Position numbers and translations under genes: made by a program | In this document: positions 25,376 to 33,440 of the stretch, in pieces | Position numbering within the stretch: position 1 is the stretch's first letter | Layout of the letters: every line of letters starts with the position of its first letter | Notes under the pieces: model-generated | Database searches by the model: none | What the model was told of the DNA's origin: nothing | Seen by the model: the letters and a program-made list of their open reading frames with translations, nothing else | Assembly (NCBI RefSeq): GCF_020618415.1 | Contig: NZ_CP085344.1 | Location: forward strand, 2,317,001-2,381,000 | From: Cupriavidus sp. MP-37 | GTDB lineage: Bacteria; Pseudomonadota; Gammaproteobacteria; Burkholderiales; Burkholderiaceae | DNA length: 64,000 nucleotides | Direction of reading: 5' to 3'

Positions 25376-25924
25376 TCAGCGTGCATGGATTTCCGCGGCC
25401 AACAGTTCGGGCTCGACCTGGATCTGCAGCGCCTCATTGAAGCGCGCGAAGAATGCGCACAGCGCCGCGCGCAGCGTCAGCTCCACGATCTGCGCCTCGG
25501 TAAAATGCTGGCGCAGTTGCGCCACCACGGTGTCGGTGACGCGTTGCGTCGTGACCTGCACGGTGTAGTCGCGCACCAGGCGCTCCACGGCATCCAGCCC
25601 CGGCACGTCGGGCTCCAGGATCCGCTCGACCGTTTCCGGCGGCACGCCCAGCGCTTCCAGCCGCGGCACATGGTGGCTGATGCAGTAGTGGCACGCGTTC
25701 AGCCGCGATGCCGTGACCAGCACGATCTCCAGATGCCTGCGCGTAATCAGCGCGTCGCGCGCGGAATCCAGCAGCAGGCCGAACAGGTGCGCTACCGCGG
25801 GCGGCCGGTGGCCAAGCACGCGCAGCATGTTGCCGAACGCGCCATATTCGCGCTCCACGCGTTCGAACGTGGTGCGGGCCTCGCCCTGCAGGGCGTCGGG
25901 ATCGATGTCGTGAATGCGTGCCAA
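25376..25924 (-). CDS. AhpD-like / carboxymuconolactone decarboxylase family protein
   Basis: A 182-residue all-helical protein of the alkylhydroperoxidase D / peroxidase-related family. The redox motif ACHYCISHH (Cys-x-x-Cys with the following histidine) lies at about residues 78-86 after the conserved LxxLL-type helix. Members reduce peroxides or act as disulfide reductases. It is set between the permease and ATPase genes of a Dpp-like operon, so it is co-expressed with transport. A role in handling a thiol or an oxidised sulfur substrate is an inference. Confidence 0.8.
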   Translation of the reverse strand: MARIHDIDPDALQGEARTTFERVEREYGAFGNMLRVLGHRPPAVAHLFGLLLDSARDALITRRHLEIVLVTASRLNACHYCISHHVPRLEALGVPPETVERILEPDVPGLDAVERLVRDYTVQVTTQRVTDTVVAQLRQHFTEAQIVELTLRAALCAFFARFNEALQIQVEPELLAAEIHAR

Positions 25925-25967
25925 GACGCTCTCCTGTGAAGTGGGTAGATAAGGAAGCGAAGGGTGT

Positions 25968-26900
25968 TCAGCGGCGTTCGCGCGGATCGAAGGCGGCCGC
26001 CAGCCCGTCGCCGAGCAGGTTCAGCGCGAGCACGGTCAGCACGATCGCGAGGCCAGGCAATGCGCACACGTACCAGTCGGTGCGCAGCACCTCGCGACCC
26101 GCACCGACCATATTCCCCCAGCTCGCGACATTGGGATCGGCCAGCCCGAGGAACGCCAGGCTGGATTCAGTCAGGATCGCCGTCGCCACCATCAGCGACG
26201 CCGACACCAGTACCGGCGTGAGCGTGTTCGGCAAGATGTCCTCGAAGATGATCCGGGCGTGGCTCGCACCCGCGGCCTCGCTGGCGAGCACCATGTCGCC
26301 GTGGCGCAGGCGCAGCACTTCGGCACGCACCAGCCGTCCGAGCGCCGGCCACGACGTGATGCCGATCGCGAGGGCGATCTTCCATACCGATGGCTGTACC
26401 ACCGCCACGATGGCCAGTGCGAACAGGAACGACGGGATCGTCAGGAAGAATGTCGTCAGCGCGCCGAACACGCGGTCGGCACGGCCGCCGTAGTAGCCGG
26501 CCGCCACCCCGCCCGCCACGCCAAGCACCACGGCCAGCGCCGTCGAGACCCCCGCGATCAGCAGCGAGGCGCCCGCGCCATGGAGCAGGCCCGCGAGGAT
26601 GTCGCGGCCCAGCATGTCCGAGCCGAGCGGGAACGCGGCGTCCTGCCCCGGCCACAACAACGGTTCGGCCGCCATCTCGAGCGGGTCGCCAGGGTGTATC
26701 CAGCCTGCCGACAGCGCGGCCGCCAGGACCATGCCCAGCAGGACCACGCCGGCCGCCGCGCTCGGCGACGACAGCAGCCGGCGCAGCCGCTGCCGGCCCA
26801 CGGATGGCGGCAGGGGCACCGGCACCTCGGCCGCAGTGCGGTGCGAACTGGACTGTTGCCGCTGCAGCGGCACGGAAATGGAGGAAGAAGGCAGGGACAA
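25968..26900 (-). CDS. ABC transporter permease, DppC type
   Basis: A 310-residue inner-membrane permease of the oligopeptide family, with N-terminal membrane segment LLSSPSAAAGVVLLGMVLAAAL, the GSDMLGRDILAGLLHGAGASLLIAG block, the EAA motif ASEAAGASHARIIFEDILPN and the C-terminal LALNLLGDGLAAAFDPRERR. I start it at a TTG because AGGAG lies 7 bases upstream and no ATG is usable. The open frame before it overlaps the DppB-type gene and reads as non-coding. Confidence 0.87.
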   Translation of the reverse strand: MSLPSSSISVPLQRQQSSSHRTAAEVPVPLPPSVGRQRLRRLLSSPSAAAGVVLLGMVLAAALSAGWIHPGDPLEMAAEPLLWPGQDAAFPLGSDMLGRDILAGLLHGAGASLLIAGVSTALAVVLGVAGGVAAGYYGGRADRVFGALTTFFLTIPSFLFALAIVAVVQPSVWKIALAIGITSWPALGRLVRAEVLRLRHGDMVLASEAAGASHARIIFEDILPNTLTPVLVSASLMVATAILTESSLAFLGLADPNVASWGNMVGAGREVLRTDWYVCALPGLAIVLTVLALNLLGDGLAAAFDPRERR

Positions 26901-26931
26901 GCGACAACTCCTGTAAACACCCGGGGCTGCA

Positions 26932-27963
26932 TCAGGCCAGCCGGATGCGCGGGTCCACGCGCGCGTAGACGGCATCGACAATCCAGTTGACCAGCACCAC
27001 GACCACCGCGCTGCACAGCAGGATGCCGAGCAGCAGGTTGTAGTCGCGCTGGTAGAGCGCCTCGAACGCCATCCGTCCGAGCCCGGGCCACGAGAACACC
27101 GTCTCGACGAGCACCGCGCCGCCAATCACGGAACTGGCCTGAACACCGGCCATCGTCACCAGCGGCAGCAGCGCGTTGCGCAAGACATGGCGCGTCAGCA
27201 CGCGCGCCGCGGGCGCGCCTTTGGCCACGGCCGTGCGCACGAAATCCTGCCGCCGCACCGCGATCATGCTGGCCCGCATCAGCCGCACATAGACGGCCAT
27301 GTAGAACAGGCCGAGCGTCGCGGCCGGCAACACCAGGTGCCGCGCCACGTCCGCGGCGTAGGCCCAGCCCGCAAGACCGGCCTCCACCGTGAACATGCCG
27401 CCGACGGGCAGCCAGTCGAGGCGGACGGAGAACACCAGCACCAGCATCAGGCCGATCCAGAACAGCGGCGTGGCAAAGCACAGCAGCGCCACCGACGAGA
27501 TCAGCGTATCCAGCGCCCGTCCGGCACGCGCCGCCGCCAGCACGCCCAGGGCCGCACCGATCAGCACCGCGAACGCAATGCTCGCGCCCATCAGCAGCAG
27601 CGTGGCGGGCAGGCGCTGCAGGATCAGGTCCAGCACCGGCATGCCCTGCCGGTACGAGTAGCCCAGGTCGAGCTGCGCCAGGTGCCACAGATACTTGCCG
27701 AACTGCACCCACCAGGGCTGGTCGAGCCCGAACTGCGAGCGCAGCGCCGCCAGGTATTCCGGCGTGGCGGCGCCCGCCTCCCCGGCCAGCACCTGCGCCG
27801 CATCGCCGGGCGCGAGCCGCAGCAGGAAGAAGTTGACGACCGCCACGCCGGCGGCGATACCGGCGAGCTGCAGCAGCCGGCGCAAGGCCGGTCGCCACGG
27901 CACGCGCGCCAGCCATGCCGGCTTGGGTCCAGGCGCGTCAGGCTTGGTCGATGGCATGGACAT
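26932..27963 (-). CDS. ABC transporter permease, DppB type
   Basis: A 343-residue permease with the N-terminal LRRLLQLAGIAAGVAVVNFFLLRLAPGD signature region typical of DppB/OppB, the DLGYSYRQGMPVLDLI loop, the EAA region VAKGAPAARVLTRHVLRNALLPLVT, and VVLVNWIVDAVYARVDPRIRLA at the end. About six hydrophobic segments are visible. It follows the binding-protein gene by 9 bp and pairs with the DppC-type gene. Confidence 0.9.
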   Translation of the reverse strand: MSMPSTKPDAPGPKPAWLARVPWRPALRRLLQLAGIAAGVAVVNFFLLRLAPGDAAQVLAGEAGAATPEYLAALRSQFGLDQPWWVQFGKYLWHLAQLDLGYSYRQGMPVLDLILQRLPATLLLMGASIAFAVLIGAALGVLAAARAGRALDTLISSVALLCFATPLFWIGLMLVLVFSVRLDWLPVGGMFTVEAGLAGWAYAADVARHLVLPAATLGLFYMAVYVRLMRASMIAVRRQDFVRTAVAKGAPAARVLTRHVLRNALLPLVTMAGVQASSVIGGAVLVETVFSWPGLGRMAFEALYQRDYNLLLGILLCSAVVVVLVNWIVDAVYARVDPRIRLA

Positions 27964-27972
27964 CGCCGATGG

Positions 27973-29688
27973 TCAGCGTGCTGCCTGCGCCGGGGCGACG
28001 CCGGGGGGCGTTGCGGTGGCGACGGCCGTGCCCGCGGGCGCAAGCCAGGCACGCTTGAGCGAGGCATAGACCTGGTCGACGCCGCTGACCGTATCGCGCA
28101 GGTTCGACGCCTGCACCGTGAAGAAGCGTAGCTCGAGCAGCGGGATCGACGGCAAGTCGGTCTGGACCACCGTCTGGAACTTGCGGAACAGCTCGACGCG
28201 TTCGGCCTGGCTCGGCGAGCCCTGCGCCTGGTCGATCAGCCGGTTCGCCTCGTCGCCGCGATAGCCCGACCCATTCGACCAAGGAATGTTCTTGCCGACA
28301 GTGTCGCCGCGGTAGGCGCGTGTCACGCCGACCAGCGGATCGGCAAAGCCCGCGAACCAGACCACCGCCAGGTCGAAGTCGCGATCTCCATAAACGCGCC
28401 GGGTATAGCTGGGGGTGTCCTGGGTGCGCACCGTCACGTCGATGCCGATACGCTTCAGCGCCTGCTTGATGTATTCCGCGCTGCGCTTGTAGTCGTCGCC
28501 ATACGGCAGGTAGTCGATCTGGATCTTCAGGCGGCTGCCGTCGGCGCCGCGCTTGAGGCCGGCGGCGTCGAGCAGGGCTTCGGCCTTGGCCGGGTCATAC
28601 GGATACTTCGGCACGTTGGGGTTGAAGAACTGCCCCAGCGTCGATACCACCGGGCTCACCGCGGGCTTGCCGAAGCCGAACCAGACCACCTTGTTGAGCG
28701 CGTTCAGGTCGATGGCATGGGCCAGCGCCTGGCGCACGCGCACGTCCTTGAAGTACGGCCGGTCGACGTTGACATCCATGAACAGCCACGGCGACAGCCA
28801 TTCGTAGCCACGCGTTTCCAGCTTCAGCGAAGGCAGTTGCGACAGTCGCTGCGCGTCTTTCAGCGGCACCGGGTTGAACGGCGCGTACTGCACCTCGCCC
28901 TTCTCCAACGCCGCAGCGCGCGCGCTGGCGTCTGGGATCACCTTGAAGACGATCTTGTCCAGGTACGGCTTGCCCTTGTCCCAATAGTCGGGGTTGCGCT
29001 CGAGCACGATGTAGTTGCCCTTGCTCCATTCCTTGAAGACGAACGGTCCCGTTCCCACCGGCTTGTTGTTGTACGGGTTGTTGAGGATGTCGGTGCCTTC
29101 ATACAGGTGCTTGGGCAGTACCTGCGCGCCGTTGCTGTTCAGCGAGCTAAGCACCGCCAGCGACGGCTCGGAGAAGTGCAGCACCACGGTCAGTGCATCG
29201 GGAGTCTCGACACGCGTGACCTTGCCGAACAGGATCTGGTTGCGCGGATGCAGCTTCTTCCACACGTTCTCCAGCGTCCACTTCACGTCCGCCGACGTGA
29301 ACGGCTTGCCGTCATGCCATTTCACATTCGGTCGCAGGTGGAACGTGAGCGTCTTCGAATCCTTCGAGATGTCCCAGCTTTGCGCGAGCGCCGGCTTGAG
29401 CTTGAAGTCGTTGTCGTACTCGAGCAGGCCATCGAACACGTTTGCGCTGAAGAAACCGGTCGGCGCCGCGGAATTGAGCGCCGAGGTCAGGATCACCGGC
29501 TCCGGCTGGATGATGGTCGTGAGCGTGCCGCCCGCATGCGGCGCTTGCACGGACGGTGCGGCCGGCGCGGCGCTTGCCGGCGCCGCCAGCAGGCCGCCGA
29601 GCAGCGGCAGCGACAGCACTACGGGAGCCAGGAACGCGAATGGCCGGAGTATTTGCGAGGGCCGTGAAAGCGGGAGCGGGTTCTTCAT
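27973..29688 (-). CDS. Periplasmic family 5 solute-binding protein (DppA-like)
   Basis: A 571-residue secreted binding protein for the Dpp-like transporter. A signal peptide covers residues about 1-42 (LAPVVLSLPLLGGLLAAPASAAPA). The mature protein has the SBP_bac_5 blocks: TLTFHLRPNVKWHDGKPFTSADVKWTLENV, YNNKPVGTGPFVFKEWSKGNYIVLERNPDYW and VRQALAHAIDLNALNKVV. It has a C-terminal Ala/Pro-rich extension. It is first of a five-gene minus-strand operon and divergent from the FMN reductase / SfnB / DmoA operon, so organosulfur or thiol-peptide uptake is inferred. Peptide or nickel binding remain possible. Confidence 0.88.
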   Translation of the reverse strand: MKNPLPLSRPSQILRPFAFLAPVVLSLPLLGGLLAAPASAAPAAPSVQAPHAGGTLTTIIQPEPVILTSALNSAAPTGFFSANVFDGLLEYDNDFKLKPALAQSWDISKDSKTLTFHLRPNVKWHDGKPFTSADVKWTLENVWKKLHPRNQILFGKVTRVETPDALTVVLHFSEPSLAVLSSLNSNGAQVLPKHLYEGTDILNNPYNNKPVGTGPFVFKEWSKGNYIVLERNPDYWDKGKPYLDKIVFKVIPDASARAAALEKGEVQYAPFNPVPLKDAQRLSQLPSLKLETRGYEWLSPWLFMDVNVDRPYFKDVRVRQALAHAIDLNALNKVVWFGFGKPAVSPVVSTLGQFFNPNVPKYPYDPAKAEALLDAAGLKRGADGSRLKIQIDYLPYGDDYKRSAEYIKQALKRIGIDVTVRTQDTPSYTRRVYGDRDFDLAVVWFAGFADPLVGVTRAYRGDTVGKNIPWSNGSGYRGDEANRLIDQAQGSPSQAERVELFRKFQTVVQTDLPSIPLLELRFFTVQASNLRDTVSGVDQVYASLKRAWLAPAGTAVATATPPGVAPAQAAR

Positions 29689-29766
29689 GGTGACGATGGG
29701 CTGAAAGCTGGAGCGGGATCAGCGTCGGGCGACGCTGCGCGGATCCAATGTCTGCAAGGGTGACCA

Positions 29767-29795
29767 ACTATAGAGACGCCCCGTGCTGCCCGGAA
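29767..29795 (-). promoter_or_regulatory. Candidate promoter for the Dpp-like operon
   Basis: On the minus strand TTCCGG (29790-29795) and TATAGT (29767-29772) are 17 bases apart. The -35 element is weak. It is the best AT-containing -10 in the divergent intergenic region. Confidence 0.3.
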
Positions 29796-29840
29796 CGAAC
29801 GAATGCGCATGCCCTTATGCGCACGCATCGCGTATCCATA

Positions 29841-29857
29841 GAACGAACGCGTCGTTC
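29841..29857. promoter_or_regulatory. Inverted repeat in divergent organosulfur promoter region
   Basis: GAACGA-ACGCG-TCGTTC. A direct copy of GAACGAACG also occurs at 29792-29800. It is a candidate operator serving one or both divergent operons. Confidence 0.35.
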
Positions 29858-29975
29858 GCATGGCGGCCGCGCCGCAGTATCGTCTTGGCAGCATCCCGGC
29901 CAGGCAGCACGGCAAGCCGTGCGGCTGCGGCCTCGACAACACCGACAACAGCTTCACCCTTTGCGGAGCCTCATC

Positions 29976-30539
29976 ATGTCCAAGCCCCTGAAGATCGTTG
30001 CCGTCAACGGCAGTACCCAGCAGCCCTCGCGCACCCTCGCCCTGGTCCAGGCGCTGGTTGCCGAGCTTGACGCGCGGCTGCACGTCGACGCCCATATCAT
30101 CAACCTGGCCGATATCGCCCGGCCGCTCGGCGGCGCGCTCTGGCGCACGGAACTCCCGGCCGCGATCGAGTCGGAACTGCAGGCGCTGGAATCCGCCGAT
30201 CTGATCGTCGCCGCGGCGCCGGTCTATCGCGGCGCGTATCCGGGCCATTTCAAGCACCTGTTCGACCTCGTCGGCCAGGAAGCCCTGGCCGACAAGCCCG
30301 TGCTGCTGGCAGCCACCGGCGGCAGCGACCGGCACGCACTCGTGCTAGAGCACCAGTTGCGCCCGCTCTTCGGCTTCCTGCAGGCACTGACGCTGCCCAT
30401 CGGCGTCTATGCGAGCCCGTCGGACTTCGAGGGCTACACGGTACAGAGTCCCGCGCTGCGCGAGCGTATCCGGCTGGCGGCCGAACGCGCTGCACCGCTG
30501 TTCGCGGCGCACCGGCGGGTCGCGTTGAAGGCAGCGTGA
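29976..30539 (+). CDS. NAD(P)H-dependent FMN reductase, SsuE/MsuE type
   Basis: A 187-residue flavodoxin-fold reductase that would supply FMNH2 to the FMN-dependent monooxygenase and SfnB-type enzymes downstream. The flavin phosphate loop is VNGSTQQPSRT, the conserved middle is AAPVYRGAYPGHFKHLFDLV, and LAATGGSDRHALVLEHQLRPLFGF is typical of the MsuE/SsuE group. The start is ATG 29976, where conserved sequence begins. It is first in the plus-strand organosulfur cluster, separated from the next gene by about 370 bp. Confidence 0.87.
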   Translation: MSKPLKIVAVNGSTQQPSRTLALVQALVAELDARLHVDAHIINLADIARPLGGALWRTELPAAIESELQALESADLIVAAAPVYRGAYPGHFKHLFDLVGQEALADKPVLLAATGGSDRHALVLEHQLRPLFGFLQALTLPIGVYASPSDFEGYTVQSPALRERIRLAAERAAPLFAAHRRVALKAA

Positions 30540-30909
30540 GCGCGCAACCGTTGACCGATGCAAGACGTCCTTACTGCTTGCGCGCCAGCCCCGGCTCCAT
30601 CTCCGACGCCCGCTTGCGCCATCCCTACGCTCTCCGCGCTGGCCAAACGCGGGCTGCCTGGTCCTGCGGGCGCGCTTTCCGGCCACGTGAAAAGCCAGGG
30701 TTGTTCCTGCCACTCCCGCTTGCGGGAGCGGTGGGAAAGCACGCGCGACACCAGTCTCGCGACCGCCCATGCGGTCACCATGCCTTCGCTTCCAAGCATC
30801 CTCGGAAATATTCGTGGGAATGCCCCAGGGACGCGTGCTCCAATCAACCATCAGCCTTTCCGGTGCCAACCCGCGCCCGTGCGGCGCGCCAGCGTCCTCC
30901 CGATCCGAC
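30540..30909. other. Leader/intergenic region before tandem sfnB genes
   Basis: No gene is supported. It contains one lone REP-like palindrome (30713-30728) and, just before the gene at 30910, a small hairpin with arms GCGCC/GGCGC. No clear promoter could be recognised. Confidence 0.5.
30713..30728. repeat. Single degenerate REP palindrome
   Basis: CTCCCGCTTGCGGGAG is the core of the REP palindrome found in the arrays at 3759-4947 and 39724-40015, without the outer CCCCT/AGGGG arms or the GGGTGAGGG tail. Confidence 0.65.
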
Positions 30910-32187
30910 ATGACCGATCTCTCCGACATACACGCAGCAACACCGCCCATCGCGCCCATCGTCACCGGGCGAGAACCCACCCTTCCCGACCCCGCCCGCG
31001 TACGACGCATTCGTGACGACGCCGAGGCCATCGACGCCGCGCGCGCGCTCGCCGATGCATTCCGCCCGGGCGCCTCGACGCGGGACCGCGAGCGCATCCT
31101 GCCGTGGGACGAGCTGGCGCGCTGGTCGGAGAGCGGGCTCGGCGGCATCACCGTGCCGAAGGCTTATGGCGGCGCGGACGTGTCCCATGCCACGCTGGCG
31201 GAGGTGTTCGCGATCCTCAGCGCCGCCGATGCTTCGCTGGGCCAGATCCCGCAGAACCATTTCGGCTTGCTTGGCGTACTGCGCGAGGCAGGAACCGAGG
31301 ACCAGAAGCGTCGCTTCTATGGCGAAGTGCTGGCCGGGCAGCGCCTGGGCAACGCCGGACCCGAGCGGCGCTCCGCCGCGAGCCCGAACGTGCTCGAAGG
31401 CACGACGCGCCTGCACCGCACGCCGCATGGCCTGCGCCTGAGTGGCACACGCTACTACTCCACCGGCGCCCTGTTCGCACACCGTGTGCCGACGCGCGCG
31501 CTCGACGACGACGGCCGTGCGGTCCAGATCTGGGTGCCGCGCGATGCCGCCGGCCTGACCGTGGTGGATGACTGGTCATCGTTCGGCCAGCGCACCACGG
31601 CCAGCGGAACGGTGATGTTCGACCGTGTCGCGGTTTCCGCGGACGACGTGATCCCGGTCTGGCAACTCGCGGACCGGCCAGGTCTCTATGGCCCCAGATC
31701 GCAGTTGATCCAGGCCGCCATCGACCTCGGCATTGCCCAGTCCGCGTTCGACGACGCCATCGCCTTCGTGCGCGAGCACGCCCGCCCGTGGATCGATGCA
31801 GGTGTCGCGCGCGCGACCGAAGACCCGCATCTGATTGCCGACGTCGGCCGGCTGGCCGTCGATCTCGAAGCCGCCCGCGCAGTGCTGCGCGAAGCGGCAC
31901 TGACGCTCGACGGCATTGCCGCGCGCCCCGTCACCGAAGCATCGAGCGCGCAGGCTTCCGTCGCGGTGGCCGAGGCCAAGGTCCTGACCACCGAGGTCGC
32001 GCTGCAGGCCAGCGAAAAGCTGTTCGAGCTGGCCGGCTCCTCCGCCACGCGCGCCGGGCACAACCTCGACCGCCACTGGCGCAATGCACGCACGCACACG
32101 CTGCACGACCCGGTGCGCTGGAAGCTGCATCTGATCGGCAACTATCAACTGAACCACGCGCTGCCAAAGCGGCATTCCTGGAACTGA
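30910..32187 (+). CDS. SfnB-family sulfur acquisition oxidoreductase, copy 1
   Basis: A 425-residue flavoprotein with acyl-CoA dehydrogenase fold. The SfnB hallmark is SLGQIPQNHFGLLGVLRE near residue 110, with LPWDELARWSESGLGGITVPKAYGGADVSH before it and HWRNARTHTLHDPVRWK near the end. SfnB proteins are linked to use of dimethyl sulfone and other organosulfur compounds; they probably use reduced FMN like DszC. The conserved frame begins at ATG 30910. It shares domain order and many motifs with the next gene, 2 bp downstream, but its mid region (GNAGPERRSAASPNVLEG) differs from that of copy 2. Confidence 0.82.
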   Translation: MTDLSDIHAATPPIAPIVTGREPTLPDPARVRRIRDDAEAIDAARALADAFRPGASTRDRERILPWDELARWSESGLGGITVPKAYGGADVSHATLAEVFAILSAADASLGQIPQNHFGLLGVLREAGTEDQKRRFYGEVLAGQRLGNAGPERRSAASPNVLEGTTRLHRTPHGLRLSGTRYYSTGALFAHRVPTRALDDDGRAVQIWVPRDAAGLTVVDDWSSFGQRTTASGTVMFDRVAVSADDVIPVWQLADRPGLYGPRSQLIQAAIDLGIAQSAFDDAIAFVREHARPWIDAGVARATEDPHLIADVGRLAVDLEAARAVLREAALTLDGIAARPVTEASSAQASVAVAEAKVLTTEVALQASEKLFELAGSSATRAGHNLDRHWRNARTHTLHDPVRWKLHLIGNYQLNHALPKRHSWN

Positions 32188-32189
32188 AT

Positions 32190-33440
32190 ATGTCGTTGCT
32201 TTTCAATCCGCCGCCCGCTGATGGGCGGTCCCTGCCTGCGCCCGCGCCCGCCGTGGTTCCGCACCTGGTCCGCGATGATGCCGAAGCCATCGCCATCGCG
32301 CACCGCCTGGCCGCGCACTTCGCACCGGGTGCTGCCCAGCGCGACCGCGAACGGCGCCTGCCATGGGAGGAGCTCGAGGCTTTCAGCGCGAGCGGCCTGT
32401 GGGGCATTACGGTGCCACGCGAGCACGGTGGCGCGGGCGTTTCCAACACCACGCTGGCGGAGGTCATTGCCATCATCGCCGCGGCGGACGGTTCGCTCGG
32501 GCAGATTCCGCAGAACCACTTCTATGCGCTCGAAGTCCTGCGCGTCGGGGGCACGCCTGCGCAGCAGGCGTTCTTCTACCAGCGTGCGCTGGCCGGTGAG
32601 CGCTTCGGCAATGCACTGGCCGAGATCGGCCACAAGGACTTCCGGCGCCGTACGCAGCTCACCCCGGACGGTGATGGCTTGCGCATCCACGGCAAGAAGT
32701 TCTACTGCACCGGCGCGTTGTACGCGCACTGGATTCCGACCCTGGTGGTGGCCGACCAAGCCGGACGCGAAGTCACGCAGCTGGCCTTCGTGCCGCGCAC
32801 GGCCGAGGGCGTCAGCGTCACCGATGACTGGGACGGCTTCGGCCAGCGCGTCACGGGCAGCGGTTCGGTGACGTTCGACAACGTGCGCGTCGAGGCAGCC
32901 TGGGTGCTGCCCTTCCTCGCATCGTTCGAGCGGCCCACGACCATCGGTCCGTTTGCGCAACTGCTGCATGCCGCCATCGATCTCGGCATCGGCCGCGGCG
33001 CACTGGCCGCCACGCTGCCCTTCCTGCGCGACCACGCGCGGCCCTGGATCGACGCAGGGGTGGCACGCGCCGTGGAAGACCCACTGACGCTCCACCATAT
33101 CGGCGAGGTACGGGTACGGCTGCGCGCCGCCGAAGCGCTGGTGCGCCGTGCGGCTCGCGCCACCGACACCGCGCAGCGCTCACCGGACGAGCAGAGCGTC
33201 GCGCAGGCATCGCTGGCCGTCGCGGCGGCGCGTGCGCAGACCACCACGGCGTCGCTGCTCGCCGGCACCCGGCTGTTCGAGCTCGGTGGAACCTCGGCCA
33301 CGCTCGACCACCAGGGACTGGACCGCTTCTGGCGCAACGCGCGCACGCATACGCTGCACGACCCGGTCCGCTGGAAGTACCACGCGCTCGGCAACTTCCA
33401 TCTGAATGACAAGTTGCCGCCGCGGCATGGAGCGATATGA
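32190..33440 (+). CDS. SfnB-family sulfur acquisition oxidoreductase, copy 2
   Basis: A 416-residue paralogue of the preceding gene: LPWEELEAFSASGLWGITVPREHGGAGVS, SLGQIPQNHFYALEVLR, GKKFYCTGALYAHWIPTLVV, and FWRNARTHTLHDPVRWKYHALGN. Relative to copy 1 it keeps the GKKFYCTGALYAHW form seen in typical SfnB/DszC-like monooxygenases. The gap from the previous stop is 2 bp and its own stop overlaps the next ATG (ATGA), so the three genes are translationally linked. The exact substrate is unknown. Confidence 0.84.
   Translation: MSLLFNPPPADGRSLPAPAPAVVPHLVRDDAEAIAIAHRLAAHFAPGAAQRDRERRLPWEELEAFSASGLWGITVPREHGGAGVSNTTLAEVIAIIAAADGSLGQIPQNHFYALEVLRVGGTPAQQAFFYQRALAGERFGNALAEIGHKDFRRRTQLTPDGDGLRIHGKKFYCTGALYAHWIPTLVVADQAGREVTQLAFVPRTAEGVSVTDDWDGFGQRVTGSGSVTFDNVRVEAAWVLPFLASFERPTTIGPFAQLLHAAIDLGIGRGALAATLPFLRDHARPWIDAGVARAVEDPLTLHHIGEVRVRLRAAEALVRRAARATDTAQRSPDEQSVAQASLAVAAARAQTTTASLLAGTRLFELGGTSATLDHQGLDRFWRNARTHTLHDPVRWKYHALGNFHLNDKLPPRHGAI

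Noticed and set aside
30540..30909. Riboswitch or sigma-54 promoter before the sfnB genes
   Set aside because: A GG-N10-GC spacing near 30636 lacks the rest of the -12 consensus, and no known SAM or SAH aptamer pattern could be matched by eye.
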